From NCBI GenBank assembly GCA_900318865.1, contig ONMF01000014.1, positions 1-52,995 of the forward strand: 52,995 nucleotides of DNA. Reading direction: 5' to 3'. Origin of the DNA: an uncultured Prevotellaceae bacterium. Its GTDB lineage: Bacteria > Bacteroidota > Bacteroidia > Bacteroidales > Muribaculaceae. Below, one piece after another: positions 17,496-25,710 of the stretch. The notes beneath the pieces were generated by a model. The model made no database searches. It had not been told where the DNA came from and worked only from the letters and a program-made list of their open reading frames with translations. Position 1 is the first letter of the stretch. Each line of letters begins with the position of its first letter. The position numbers and the translations under genes are program-made.

Positions 17496-18401
17496 TTATT
17501 TTTTGCGCTGATTTTCGAAAAATTGTCTCGGGGTCTGGCCGGTGGCGTTTTTGAACATCCGTGTGAAGTGCTGAGGGTATTCAAAGCCCAGTTCTTCGGC
17601 CACCTGAGCGATGGATTTGCCGCCCAGAATGAGATTCTTGGCTCGCATGACAATGAAATTGCGTATATAGTCCTTCGGGCTCTCACCAAGTGCATCTCTA
17701 ATGATATCGCCAAAGTAACCCGCCGAAAGACAAAGCTCGCCGGCGCAGTACTTAACACTGGGCAATCCGCTCTCGCGTTGCAGTCCATGCGCATAATAAT
17801 CGGTCAGCACTTGCTGGAAACGGCTAAGGATGTCGCTGCCCTCATCCATCATTTCCTTGAACTGACGGAAATAGAAGCGGTTACAGTAGTCGAGAATCAA
17901 CAGAATATAATTCCTGATAATGTCATGATGCCCATAGGATTGAGACTGCGTCGCCAGCTCCCTGCGCAGGTTGGCCAATAGCTGAGCCAGCATTCCTTTT
18001 TCATCGGGAGTTAAGATGAGCGCCTCGTTTGAATGGTAGGAAAAGAATTGGTAGCTGTCAAGCTTTTGTTCGATGGCCGACCCGTGGATGAACTCATTGT
18101 CGAACAGCAGCACCCAGCCGTGATACTGCCGGCGTGTGCCGTCATCCCGCTTGCCGCCTATCTGCCCCGGCGAATAGGCCATCAGCGAACCGTCGCCTTC
18201 ATGATAGGTGCCTATGCCGTAGGTCAGGCCCTCGGGGAACTCCTCCTGCAGGAAAATGCCATAGCAGTTGATTCTGTTCAGCGTGTGGCGTATCTCTCCC
18301 ACCTCGTCATAGTGTATCACCGAGACGTGGGGATGATAGACCGGCGCGCCGATATCTTGTGCGTAGTCATTTGCTTCGTTGATGTGCAAATCTATCGTCA
18401 T
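17496..18401 (-). CDS. AraC family transcriptional regulator
   Basis: A 301-residue regulator. The C-terminal third holds the two helix-turn-helix units of the AraC/XylS domain: KYCAGELCLSAGYFGDIIRDALGES and SIAQVAEELGFEYPQHFTRMFK, ending in the signature NATGQTPRQFFE. The N-terminal two thirds look like the cupin-type sensing domain (GYGIGTYHEGDGSLMAYSPGQIGG region). It most likely controls the reductase-hydrolase-aldo/keto reductase run that follows on the same strand. A TAACTTTA box (18410-18417, minus strand) lies nine bases upstream of the start codon, giving a very short leader. Confidence 0.93.
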   Translation of the reverse strand: MTIDLHINEANDYAQDIGAPVYHPHVSVIHYDEVGEIRHTLNRINCYGIFLQEEFPEGLTYGIGTYHEGDGSLMAYSPGQIGGKRDDGTRRQYHGWVLLFDNEFIHGSAIEQKLDSYQFFSYHSNEALILTPDEKGMLAQLLANLRRELATQSQSYGHHDIIRNYILLILDYCNRFYFRQFKEMMDEGSDILSRFQQVLTDYYAHGLQRESGLPSVKYCAGELCLSAGYFGDIIRDALGESPKDYIRNFIVMRAKNLILGGKSIAQVAEELGFEYPQHFTRMFKNATGQTPRQFFENQRKK

Positions 18402-19039
18402 GGCAGGCGTAAAGTTACGAATTTTTTACGACATGGATGCATCGACGGCACCAAACATTCTTTTTTTGTGGCCTCACGCTTCATGAACGCAATGAAGGCA
18501 CTCCGCACGAAACTGGGCGGAATGCCTTCACGTGTCGGTATGCATTGATTTCACATTCACATGCTACGTCACTGCGCGCGACTTAGGGAAATTTAGACTA
18601 AATGATTTAGTAAGTTTATCTTTACTTCTATTTACAGAGGTGTACTAATCTGTATTGCCAAGCACCATTGCTGATGCTCATAGGTCACAACAAAGATAGA
18701 AAAAGTTTGCCACTGTGCCAAATCCCGCACCGGCCGGAGCCGTGCACCCGGCCATTCAGCCCGGCACATGCCTCCAGCTCGAAAAAAGAACAATCCTGCC
18801 AGCTGTAAATCAGCAACATAAGCGCCTTCCGGACAAATATTCGACCAAGCCCACCCACAGGAAAAAACGTTCTATCGGTTTATCACAAATAACGGGATTC
18901 CCGATTTTATGCTGAACAACACTGTTTTGAAACAGCTTGCCGAGACTCCAATTAATTATTTTTAACACCACAATAGTGACTACAACGTTCTGTTTTCGGG
19001 GGCAAACACTTACTTTTGCGCTCAAAAAAGAGAACCTTC
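18402..19039. other. Gene-poor region with hairpin and palindrome
   Basis: No convincing gene lies in these 640 bases between the divergent araC-type and LTA-synthase-like genes. Two structures stand out. GAAGGCA (18494-18500) and CCGC pair with GCGG and TGCCTTC (18523-18529) to make an 11-base-pair interrupted hairpin without a T tail. ACTAAATGATTTAGT (18597-18611) is a perfect 7-1-7 palindrome suited to a dimeric regulator. The region is more AT-rich than its neighbours and may be an eroded gene or a long regulatory interval. Confidence 0.4.
19011..19018 (+). promoter_or_regulatory. -7 box of the LTA-synthase-like gene
   Basis: TACTTTTG followed by GCGC, 22 bases before the ATG. The upstream TTTG is poorly kept (TTTTC around 18993-18997). 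Confidence 0.45.
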
Positions 19040-21001
19040 ATGAATCGGACATCATCAATCCTGCACAGCAACATCGGTGCCGCAGTGTGCAACATGGCGC
19101 TGGCCTATGCCGTGTGGATGCTTGCGCGAGTGGCATTTTTTGCCGAAAACTGGACCACATTCGCGCCCTACATGTCGTGGCCACTGTTCTGGAGCGAACT
19201 GCGCGGTGCACTCACGTTCGACACTTCGGGGTTGCTCTACGTCAACTCGCTCTATCTGGTGCTCATGCTGCTGCCGCTGCACACCAAGGAGCGCAAACCA
19301 TTCCATTGCGCACTGCGATGGCTTTTTGTGGTCACCAACGCTGTGGCGGTGGCCACCAGCATGGCCGACGCCGTCTATTTCCAATACACAGGCCGCCGAA
19401 GCACGGTGACGGTTTTCAGCGAGTTTGTCAACGAATCACATCTGGGCGGCATCCTGCTCACCGAGACCGTGCGCCACTGGTATCTGCTGCTGGCGTTTGC
19501 CGTGATGGTGTGGCTGCTGTGGAAAGCCTACACCACCCCGCGGCTCAAAGTTTACAGCCGCGGCTGGCACTACTATCTGAGCCAAACCGCCGCCTTGCTG
19601 ATTCTCACTCCGCTGGCCATCATCGGCATCAGGGGCAGCGCCACGGCAGGCACGCGCCCCATCACCATCAGCAACGCCAACCAGTACGTCAACCGGCCCG
19701 TGGAGAGCGCAGTGGTGCTCAATACCCCGTTCTCGCTCATCCGCAGCATCGGCAAGCAAGCATTTGTCACGCCGCAATACATGAGCCTCGAAGAAATGGA
19801 ACGCACCTACACCCCTGTGCACCGGCACCCCGTCACCGACTCGCTGAGCCGTGCCGGGCGCAATGTGGTGGTGCTGATTGTGGAAAGCATGGGAAAGGAA
19901 TATGTGGGCAGCCTCAACACGGGGCTTGATGGCGGACGATATGCCGGCTACATGCCCTTCGTGGACTCGCTGGTAAGCCGCTCGCTCACCTACCGCTACA
20001 GCTATGCCAACGGACGCATCAGCATGGACGCCATGCCCAGCATCCTGTGCGGCCTGCCCATGATGGTGGAGCCGTTTTTCCTCACTCCGGCATCGCTCAA
20101 CGACGTGGACGGATTGTCATCACTGCTCAAGCCCATGGGCTACACCACGGCCTTCTTCCACGGCGGGCACAACATCTCGATGGGATTCAGCGCGTTTGCC
20201 CACAGCATCGGCTACGACCACTACTACGGATTGAATGAATACTGCGAGTCGGACGACTACGATGGCATGGACGACTTCGACGGCAAGTGGGCCATCTGGG
20301 ACGAGCCGTTCCTGCAATTCACCCTCGACGAGATGGAAGACCTGCCCCAGCCCTTTGTGAGCACGGTGTTCACCGCGTCGTCGCACCACCCCTACGACGT
20401 GCCGCGGCAGTACCGCGACAGCCTGCTCGACGAGGGCGGCCAGCCCATCCACAAATGTGTGCGCTACACCGACATGGCGCTGCGCCGATTCTTCGAGCGC
20501 GCCAGCCACGAGCCTTGGTACCGAAACACGGTGTTTGTCCTTGTCGCCGACCACACCAACCTGGCCACGCATCCGCAGTACAAGACCGACCTGGGGCTAT
20601 ACGCCGTGCCCATTATCTTCTTTACGCCCGACGGCTCGCTGCCGGCCGGATGCCGCACCGACTTGATAGCCCAGCAAACCGACATCACCCCCACCCTGCT
20701 CCACCTGGTGGGGTACGACAAGCCCTATCTGGCTTTCGGCAACGACCTGCTCTCGGTGCAGCCCGGCGACACCTGGGCGTTTTCCTATAACAACGGCATC
20801 TATCAGATTGTGAAAGGCGACCTGCTGCTGCAGTTTGACGGCACGGCCACAACGGGTGTCTACAAATTCAAGACCGACACCTTGTTGCAACACAACCTTG
20901 CGGGCCGACTGCCCGAGCAGGCCGCGCTCGAGCACGAATTGCGCGCCATCGTGCAGCAGTACATGAGCCGCATGAACGAGAATCGGCTCACCGTGCGCTG
21001 A
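19040..21001 (+). CDS. LTA synthase family membrane sulfatase-fold transferase
   Basis: A 653-residue protein with about five transmembrane helices in residues 10-210, then an extracytoplasmic alkaline-phosphatase/sulfatase-fold domain (about 270-560). Metal and catalytic motifs: VVVLIVESMGKEY (Glu near 280), the nucleophile motif NGRISMDAMPSIL (Ser near 327, where LtaS has Thr), FFHGGHN, and VLVADHTN (Asp-His near 503). In Bacteroidetes such enzymes transfer phosphoglycerol or phosphoethanolamine head groups to envelope glycans or lipids; there is no lipoteichoic acid in this phylum, so the name marks the family only. The ATG at 19040 was preferred to a codon at 19016 that lies inside the promoter. 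It is followed after 20 bases by a convergent gene. Confidence 0.88.
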   Translation: MNRTSSILHSNIGAAVCNMALAYAVWMLARVAFFAENWTTFAPYMSWPLFWSELRGALTFDTSGLLYVNSLYLVLMLLPLHTKERKPFHCALRWLFVVTNAVAVATSMADAVYFQYTGRRSTVTVFSEFVNESHLGGILLTETVRHWYLLLAFAVMVWLLWKAYTTPRLKVYSRGWHYYLSQTAALLILTPLAIIGIRGSATAGTRPITISNANQYVNRPVESAVVLNTPFSLIRSIGKQAFVTPQYMSLEEMERTYTPVHRHPVTDSLSRAGRNVVVLIVESMGKEYVGSLNTGLDGGRYAGYMPFVDSLVSRSLTYRYSYANGRISMDAMPSILCGLPMMVEPFFLTPASLNDVDGLSSLLKPMGYTTAFFHGGHNISMGFSAFAHSIGYDHYYGLNEYCESDDYDGMDDFDGKWAIWDEPFLQFTLDEMEDLPQPFVSTVFTASSHHPYDVPRQYRDSLLDEGGQPIHKCVRYTDMALRRFFERASHEPWYRNTVFVLVADHTNLATHPQYKTDLGLYAVPIIFFTPDGSLPAGCRTDLIAQQTDITPTLLHLVGYDKPYLAFGNDLLSVQPGDTWAFSYNNGIYQIVKGDLLLQFDGTATTGVYKFKTDTLLQHNLAGRLPEQAALEHELRAIVQQYMSRMNENRLTVR

Positions 21002-21021
21002 CCCGTATTCTCCCCACCGAA

Positions 21022-22338
21022 TCAGCGTTTCCAGTCCACCACGCGGTCGATGCGGCCCAGCCAGTGCCGCTTGAGGTCGGTCCAGCGGCAATAGGGTGCC
21101 GTAGGGCCTCCCACGGGAAGCGCTGCCTCATGCTCATTGTAAAGCACCTTCACCAGCACATCCTCGGGACGGGGAGCGGTGGTGCCCACGGGCCGATACA
21201 AAACCACCTGGATGTTACAGGCCTTCGGAATGTAGTTGAAGTCCTGCCAGTGCAGATGCAGGCTGTCGAGGTCGGCGCAGGAATAATTCACATTGTCAAG
21301 CTCCATGAGGCAGGCCAGCGGCAGCACGCACGTCTCGTGGCCGAAACGCAGCACCGCACCCCGCTCGCCGTCGGCGATGGCACGGTCGGCGCGGTTGATG
21401 AAGTCGCGCATCAGTGCACGCTCGATGTAGGGCATCCGGTTGCCGTTGATGGGCGCGTTGGCCCAGTGGGTATACCAATAAATGTTTTTCAGCCGCCACA
21501 GCTCGGCCAGCTCGGCGGTAGTGAAGTACTGATAGAGCGTGAAGCCGTCGAACTGGTGATGCCCCTGGAGCGACCCAGCCACATCAAACACATCACGCAT
21601 CAACTGCTGCACGGGCAGATGCTGCGCCGCCCACACCGTGTCGGTGACCAGCTGAGCCACGAAGCGCTCGGGATGCACATCGGCCCGATAAATGCTGTCG
21701 GTGGTTCGGTCCACTTCCTTGCGGATGTGGTTGGCCAGCGTGTCCTCACCAAAACCCCACCCCATGTAATACATGTCGTGGTAGCTGGCATCGGTGGTGA
21801 TGCGCAGCCGAGGATTGAGGCGGCGGAGTGTCATCGTCTCGTTTTGCATCGACAGGATGCAGCGGATGATGACCGTGGAGCGGGCATCAACCTGCGCTTC
21901 GCCGGCAAAAACCTGTGGAAAATTGCGGTACATGCGCTCGGCGATGCCGCGATGCTGCTCGGCGCCCACGTCCGAGAGGTCGCCCGCTCGAAGCTGCATG
22001 GCCTGCCGCACCTGCCGCAGCGCAGCAAGCAGCAGCTGGCCCTGGCGTGTGAGCAGGCCCGCCCGCTCGGCCTTGGTCAATGCCTCTACCGGCGCGCTGT
22101 AGGTCTTCTCATGCGTGAGCCACCGGCTGCCGTGGCGGCCGTAGTGGTCGATAAAAAACGGTTCGTAGCCCGCAGGGGCGGCAGTGAGTGCCGGCAGGGG
22201 CGCGTCGGCGGGATAAGGATAGGCGTAATGGTTGCTGCCGCTGCGATCGGGGTTGGCGGCCAACTGTGCATGGTAGTCGCCGGCGCAGAGGGCAAACGCC
22301 GCCATGGACAGGACTATGGTGATGAGTGTTGATTTCAT
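21022..22338 (-). CDS. Secreted histidine phosphatase, branch 2 (copy 1 of tandem pair)
   Basis: A 438-residue exported phosphatase. Residues 1-20 are a signal peptide (MKSTLITIVLSMAAFALCAG). The phosphohistidine motif is FFIDHYGRHGSRW (Arg68-His69) and the proton-donor motif is LRFGHETCVLPL (near 336), where many histidine acid phosphatases have HAE or HD. The family includes acid phosphatases, phytases and multiple inositol-polyphosphate phosphatases; the substrate here is not known. It is a close paralogue of the gene just upstream. The start ATG overlaps the upstream stop by 4 bases (ATGA at 22335-22338), so the two are translated from one message. Confidence 0.88.
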   Translation of the reverse strand: MKSTLITIVLSMAAFALCAGDYHAQLAANPDRSGSNHYAYPYPADAPLPALTAAPAGYEPFFIDHYGRHGSRWLTHEKTYSAPVEALTKAERAGLLTRQGQLLLAALRQVRQAMQLRAGDLSDVGAEQHRGIAERMYRNFPQVFAGEAQVDARSTVIIRCILSMQNETMTLRRLNPRLRITTDASYHDMYYMGWGFGEDTLANHIRKEVDRTTDSIYRADVHPERFVAQLVTDTVWAAQHLPVQQLMRDVFDVAGSLQGHHQFDGFTLYQYFTTAELAELWRLKNIYWYTHWANAPINGNRMPYIERALMRDFINRADRAIADGERGAVLRFGHETCVLPLACLMELDNVNYSCADLDSLHLHWQDFNYIPKACNIQVVLYRPVGTTAPRPEDVLVKVLYNEHEAALPVGGPTAPYCRWTDLKRHWLGRIDRVVDWKR

Positions 22339-23645
22339 TGTATGGTGGCGGGGATATAGGGTTCGCATGACAGTTTGTTGATGAAATAGTCGCGCACGTC
22401 GGCCCAGCGATAATACGGCCCGGTCACGGCATCGATGGGCAGGGAGGCCTCATGCTCATTGAGCAGAATCTTCACCAGCACAGGGTGGTCGTCGGGTGCG
22501 GCAGTGTGGCGGTAAAGCACCATCTGCACATTGCAGGCCATCGGGAAAATCTTGTAACTGAGCCAGTGGCGGTCCAGGGTTTCGAGGTCGGTGCTGCTGT
22601 AATCGGCGCCGTCCAGCCCCATCAAGCACACCAATGGAAGCACCACGCTCTCGTGGCCGAAGCGCAGCGAGGCGCCATGCACGTCGGGGTGGGCCAGGGC
22701 GTGGTCGGCATCGCGCACAAAGTCGCGCAGCAAGTTGGCCTCCATGTAGGGTATGCGGTCGCGAGTGAGCGGTGTGTGCGCCGAGAGCAAGTACCAGTGC
22801 GCGTTATTGTAGCGATACACGTTCACGATGTCGTCGGCCGAAAACAGGTCATAGAGGTCCACGTCGCGCCAAGCGCTGTGGCTCTGCATGTTGCCCGCCA
22901 GGTCGAAGAGGTCAAGCATCAGCTTCTGGCCATCGATGCTGTCGCGGGCAAATCGCTGGTCGCTGAAGAGCCGCCGCAGCATGTGTTTGGGATTCACCCA
23001 CTTGTCGCGCAGCGGTTCCAGGGCGGCCGCAGCTGTCTTGCGCAGCGCGGGCACGACGGGGTCGGAGTAATTCATGTAGTACATGTCGGCTTCCGATGCC
23101 TCGGTGCTCACTTGCAGGGCAGGGTTGAGCGCCGCCAGCACGTCCACGGCGTTTTGCATCGACAGGATGCAACGAATCACCGTCGTGGAGCGTGCGCGCA
23201 CCACGGCATTGCCGGCAAAAACCTGCGGAAAGTTGCGGAACATGCGCTCGGCGATGCCCTGATGCTGCAGGGCACCGATGTCGCTCAATTCTCCCTCGCG
23301 GCCATCGGCGGCGGTGCGCAGGCGGCGCAGGATGTCCAGCACCTCGAGCCCGCGCGGCGTGAGCGCGCCGTGGCGCTGGCCACGCTCCAGCTGCTCCACG
23401 GTGTAGCTGTAGAACCGCTTGCCTATGAGCCACCGGCTGCCATGGCGGCCATAGTGGTCGATGAAAAACGGGGCGTAGCCCTCAGGTGCCTCGGTGAGCA
23501 CCGGCAATGGCCGGGCAGGATAAGGATAAGCCCAATAATTGTTGGCGCTCATCCATTTGTCGGCCTTGAAATCCTCCTTCAACCCTGCCGTGAGGGTCAA
23601 CGCCCCCATGGCGGCAAGGACAATGCTAATCAGGAACCTTCTCAT
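22335..23645 (-). CDS. Secreted histidine phosphatase, branch 2 (copy 2 of tandem pair)
   Basis: A 436-residue paralogue of the downstream gene, sharing the order of all motifs: signal peptide (RRFLISIVLAAMGALTLTAG), WAYPYPARPLPVL, FFIDHYGRHGSRWL (Arg67-His68), IAERMFRNFPQVFAG, ARSTTVIRCILSMQN, LRFGHESVVLPL and VKILLNEHEASLPI. The match is strong at catalytic and core segments and weak in the helical cap (about 190-290), the part that sets substrate choice in this fold, so the pair probably serves different phosphate esters. The ATG at 23645 begins the signal peptide; an in-frame TTG lies at 23660. A TAATTTTG box (23677-23684, minus) is the likely promoter. Confidence 0.88.
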   Translation of the reverse strand: MRRFLISIVLAAMGALTLTAGLKEDFKADKWMSANNYWAYPYPARPLPVLTEAPEGYAPFFIDHYGRHGSRWLIGKRFYSYTVEQLERGQRHGALTPRGLEVLDILRRLRTAADGREGELSDIGALQHQGIAERMFRNFPQVFAGNAVVRARSTTVIRCILSMQNAVDVLAALNPALQVSTEASEADMYYMNYSDPVVPALRKTAAAALEPLRDKWVNPKHMLRRLFSDQRFARDSIDGQKLMLDLFDLAGNMQSHSAWRDVDLYDLFSADDIVNVYRYNNAHWYLLSAHTPLTRDRIPYMEANLLRDFVRDADHALAHPDVHGASLRFGHESVVLPLVCLMGLDGADYSSTDLETLDRHWLSYKIFPMACNVQMVLYRHTAAPDDHPVLVKILLNEHEASLPIDAVTGPYYRWADVRDYFINKLSCEPYIPATIQ

Positions 23646-23676
23646 GACTGAATAACGCAATAATTGATTGTGGTTA

Positions 23677-23717
23677 CAAAATTAGTGAATTTGTCTCAGC
23701 TTTTTTCACTAACTTTG
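23677..23717. promoter_or_regulatory. Divergent promoter region of the phosphatase pair and obg
   Basis: Minus strand: TAATTTTG at 23677-23684 facing the phosphatases. Plus strand: TTTG at 23690-23693 and TAACTTTG at 23710-23717 facing obg, spacer 16, shorter than usual. The two start regions are only about 30 bases apart. Confidence 0.45.
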
Positions 23718-23748
23718 CACAAAATCCTAAAAAAACACCTACCACATC

Positions 23749-24972
23749 ATGGCAGAATCCAATTTTATCGATTATGTGAAAATATTGTGCCGCTCGGGCA
23801 AGGGCGGCGCGGGGTCGGCCCATCTGCACCGCGCCAAGTATGTGCCCAAAGGCGGTCCCGACGGAGGCGACGGAGGCCGGGGTGGACACGTCTACCTCAA
23901 GGGCAACCACAACTTGTGGACGCTCATCCACCTCAAATACACCCGCCACATTTTTGCCACCGACGGCCAGGCCGGCAGCGAGAACCAGTCGACCGGGCGC
24001 GACGGCGAGGACCGCACCATCGAGGTGCCTTGCGGAACGGCCGTCTACGATGCCGAAACGGGAAAATTCCTCTGCGATGTCACCGAGCACGGGCAGGTGG
24101 TGAGACTGCTGCGCGGAGGGCGCGGCGGATGGGGAAACACCCACTTCAAGAGCGCCACCCGACAGACGCCGCGCTTTGCCCAACCCGGTGAGAAAGGTGT
24201 GGAAAAAGCGGTAATCCTTGAGCTGAAACTGCTGGCCGACGTGGGACTGGTGGGCTTTCCGAATGCCGGGAAATCAACGCTGCTGAGCGTCATCAGTGCT
24301 GCCAAGCCCAAAATCGCCAACTACCCCTTCACCACCCTGGAACCCAATCTGGGCATCGTGAACTACCGCGGACAGCAATCCTTTGTCATGGCCGACATCC
24401 CGGGCATCATCGAGGGCGCCAGCGAGGGACGGGGACTGGGCCTGCGCTTCCTGCGCCACATTGAGCGCAACGCCGTGCTGCTGTTCATGATACCTGCCGA
24501 CAGCGACAACATCGCGCACGAATACGAGGTGCTCTGTCATGAACTGGAAACCTTCAACCCCGACCTGGTGGACAAGCCGCGCGTGCTGGCTATCACCAAG
24601 TGCGACATGCTCGACGACGAGCTCATGGACCAGATGCGCGCCGAACTGCCGCAAGACGTGGAGGCGCTCTTCATCTCGAGCGTGGCTCAGCGCGGACTCA
24701 CCGAGCTCAAAGACCTCTTGTGGCGAACCATCAACGACGAGCGCAACCGAATCCCCGAAGCGGTCACCCAGCACGACCTCGACGAGCGACACCGTGAGAA
24801 AGCCGAAGATGACTTCATCTTTGAGGCCGAGCCCGACGAGGATTTTGACGACAACAGCACGGGCAAGATGGTGAGCAAGGACAGCAAGGAGTGGAACGAC
24901 GAATACTGGGCTGAGGACTACATCGACCCCGATGCCGACTGGCAAGTGGTAAGCGACCCCGACGACGCCTGA
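23749..24972 (+). CDS. obg: Obg/CgtA GTPase
   Basis: A 407-residue protein. Residues 1-160 are the glycine-rich Obg fold ([40 protein letters not shown]). The GTPase domain follows with G1 GFPNAGKST (near 168), switch region [12 protein letters not shown]3 DIPGIIEGA and G4 TKCD. Obg works in 50S assembly and couples it to (p)ppGpp state. The C terminus is a very acidic, unstructured tail ([12 protein letters not shown] ... [15 protein letters not shown]) rather than an OCT domain, as is common in Bacteroidetes. Single gene, ended by the hairpin at 25006-25052. Confidence 0.97.
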   Translation: MAESNFIDYVKILCRSGKGGAGSAHLHRAKYVPKGGPDGGDGGRGGHVYLKGNHNLWTLIHLKYTRHIFATDGQAGSENQSTGRDGEDRTIEVPCGTAVYDAETGKFLCDVTEHGQVVRLLRGGRGGWGNTHFKSATRQTPRFAQPGEKGVEKAVILELKLLADVGLVGFPNAGKSTLLSVISAAKPKIANYPFTTLEPNLGIVNYRGQQSFVMADIPGIIEGASEGRGLGLRFLRHIERNAVLLFMIPADSDNIAHEYEVLCHELETFNPDLVDKPRVLAITKCDMLDDELMDQMRAELPQDVEALFISSVAQRGLTELKDLLWRTINDERNRIPEAVTQHDLDERHREKAEDDFIFEAEPDEDFDDNSTGKMVSKDSKEWNDEYWAEDYIDPDADWQVVSDPDDA

Positions 24973-25005
24973 CCACCCTCGTCGGATTCAGCCCTACCGA
25001 AACAT

Positions 25006-25060
25006 GTTATACAACATAAATGGCGTTTTTATGCTAATTTATGTTGTATAACTTTTTTTT
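25006..25060 (+). terminator. AT-rich terminator after obg, possibly also an operator for nrf
   Basis: Perfect 16-base arms GTTATACAACATAAAT (25006-25021) and ATTTATGTTGTATAAC (25037-25052) around a 15-base loop, followed by nine T. It fits a rho-independent terminator for obg, though a stem this AT-rich is unusual. Because it lies directly before the nrfH promoter, a role as a regulator-binding palindrome is also possible. Confidence 0.65.
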
Positions 25061-25066
25061 TCTTTT

Positions 25067-25074
25067 TATTTTTG
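25067..25074 (+). promoter_or_regulatory. -7 box of the nrfHA-resB-ccsA operon
   Basis: TATTTTTG, 32 bases before the nrfH ATG. The expected -33 position falls inside the right arm of the palindrome at 25037-25052 (a GTTG at 25043-25046), so a protein bound there could control access to the promoter (inference). Confidence 0.45.
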
Positions 25075-25105
25075 CCCTTGATGCCATTTGCCAACCCGCA
25101 TAAAA

Positions 25106-25687
25106 ATGAGAATTCCGCATTTCAAAATATCTAACACATTCAAGGTCACAGCCATCGTGTTGTGTGGCATCATTGCGGGCACAGCGGCCTACTTTGCCTA
25201 CACACTGCGCTTTCACTCCTATCTGGGCAACGACCCGAGTGCGTGTGTCAACTGCCACATCATGACGCCATACTATGCCACATGGGCGCACTCATCGCAT
25301 GGGCGCGACGCCACGTGCAACGATTGCCATGTGCCTCACCAAAACATGGCTCGCAAATATCTGTTCAAAGGCATGGACGGCATGAAGCATGTGGCCTACT
25401 ATGTGACGCACAGCGAGCGCGATGCCATCATGGCCGAGGATGCCAGCGCACAAGTGATAATGGACAACTGCATTCGCTGCCACACACAGCTCAACCAAGA
25501 GTTTGTGAAAACGGGGCGCATCGACTACATGCTGGCCAAGCAAGGCGAGGGATTGGCTTGCTGGGACTGCCACCGCAACGTGCCACACGGCGGCATGAAC
25601 TCGCTGAGCGGCACACCCGGCGCCGAGAGCCAAACGCCGCTGCCACCGTCGCCCGTTCCATCATGGCTGCGGCAGATGATTGATTGA
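25106..25687 (+). CDS. nrfH: Cytochrome c nitrite reductase small subunit NrfH
   Basis: A 193-residue membrane-anchored tetraheme cytochrome of the NapC/NirT family. One N-terminal helix (VTAIVLCGIIAGTAAYFAY, about 14-32) anchors it in the inner membrane; four heme-binding motifs follow: CVNCH (47-51), CNDCH (71-75), CIRCH (122-126) and CWDCH (152-156). It takes electrons from menaquinol and passes them to NrfA. The ATG at 25106 was chosen over a TTG at 25088. nrfA starts 23 bases after the stop. The Pro-rich tail beyond the last heme is of unknown meaning. Confidence 0.96.
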   Translation: MRIPHFKISNTFKVTAIVLCGIIAGTAAYFAYTLRFHSYLGNDPSACVNCHIMTPYYATWAHSSHGRDATCNDCHVPHQNMARKYLFKGMDGMKHVAYYVTHSERDAIMAEDASAQVIMDNCIRCHTQLNQEFVKTGRIDYMLAKQGEGLACWDCHRNVPHGGMNSLSGTPGAESQTPLPPSPVPSWLRQMID

Positions 25688-25710
25688 CAAGAATATAAAA
25701 ACGACAAGAT

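Noticed and set aside
18715..18915. A 66-codon open frame in the gene-poor gap
   Set aside because: No promoter, no plausible ribosome site, low-complexity composition and no family features.
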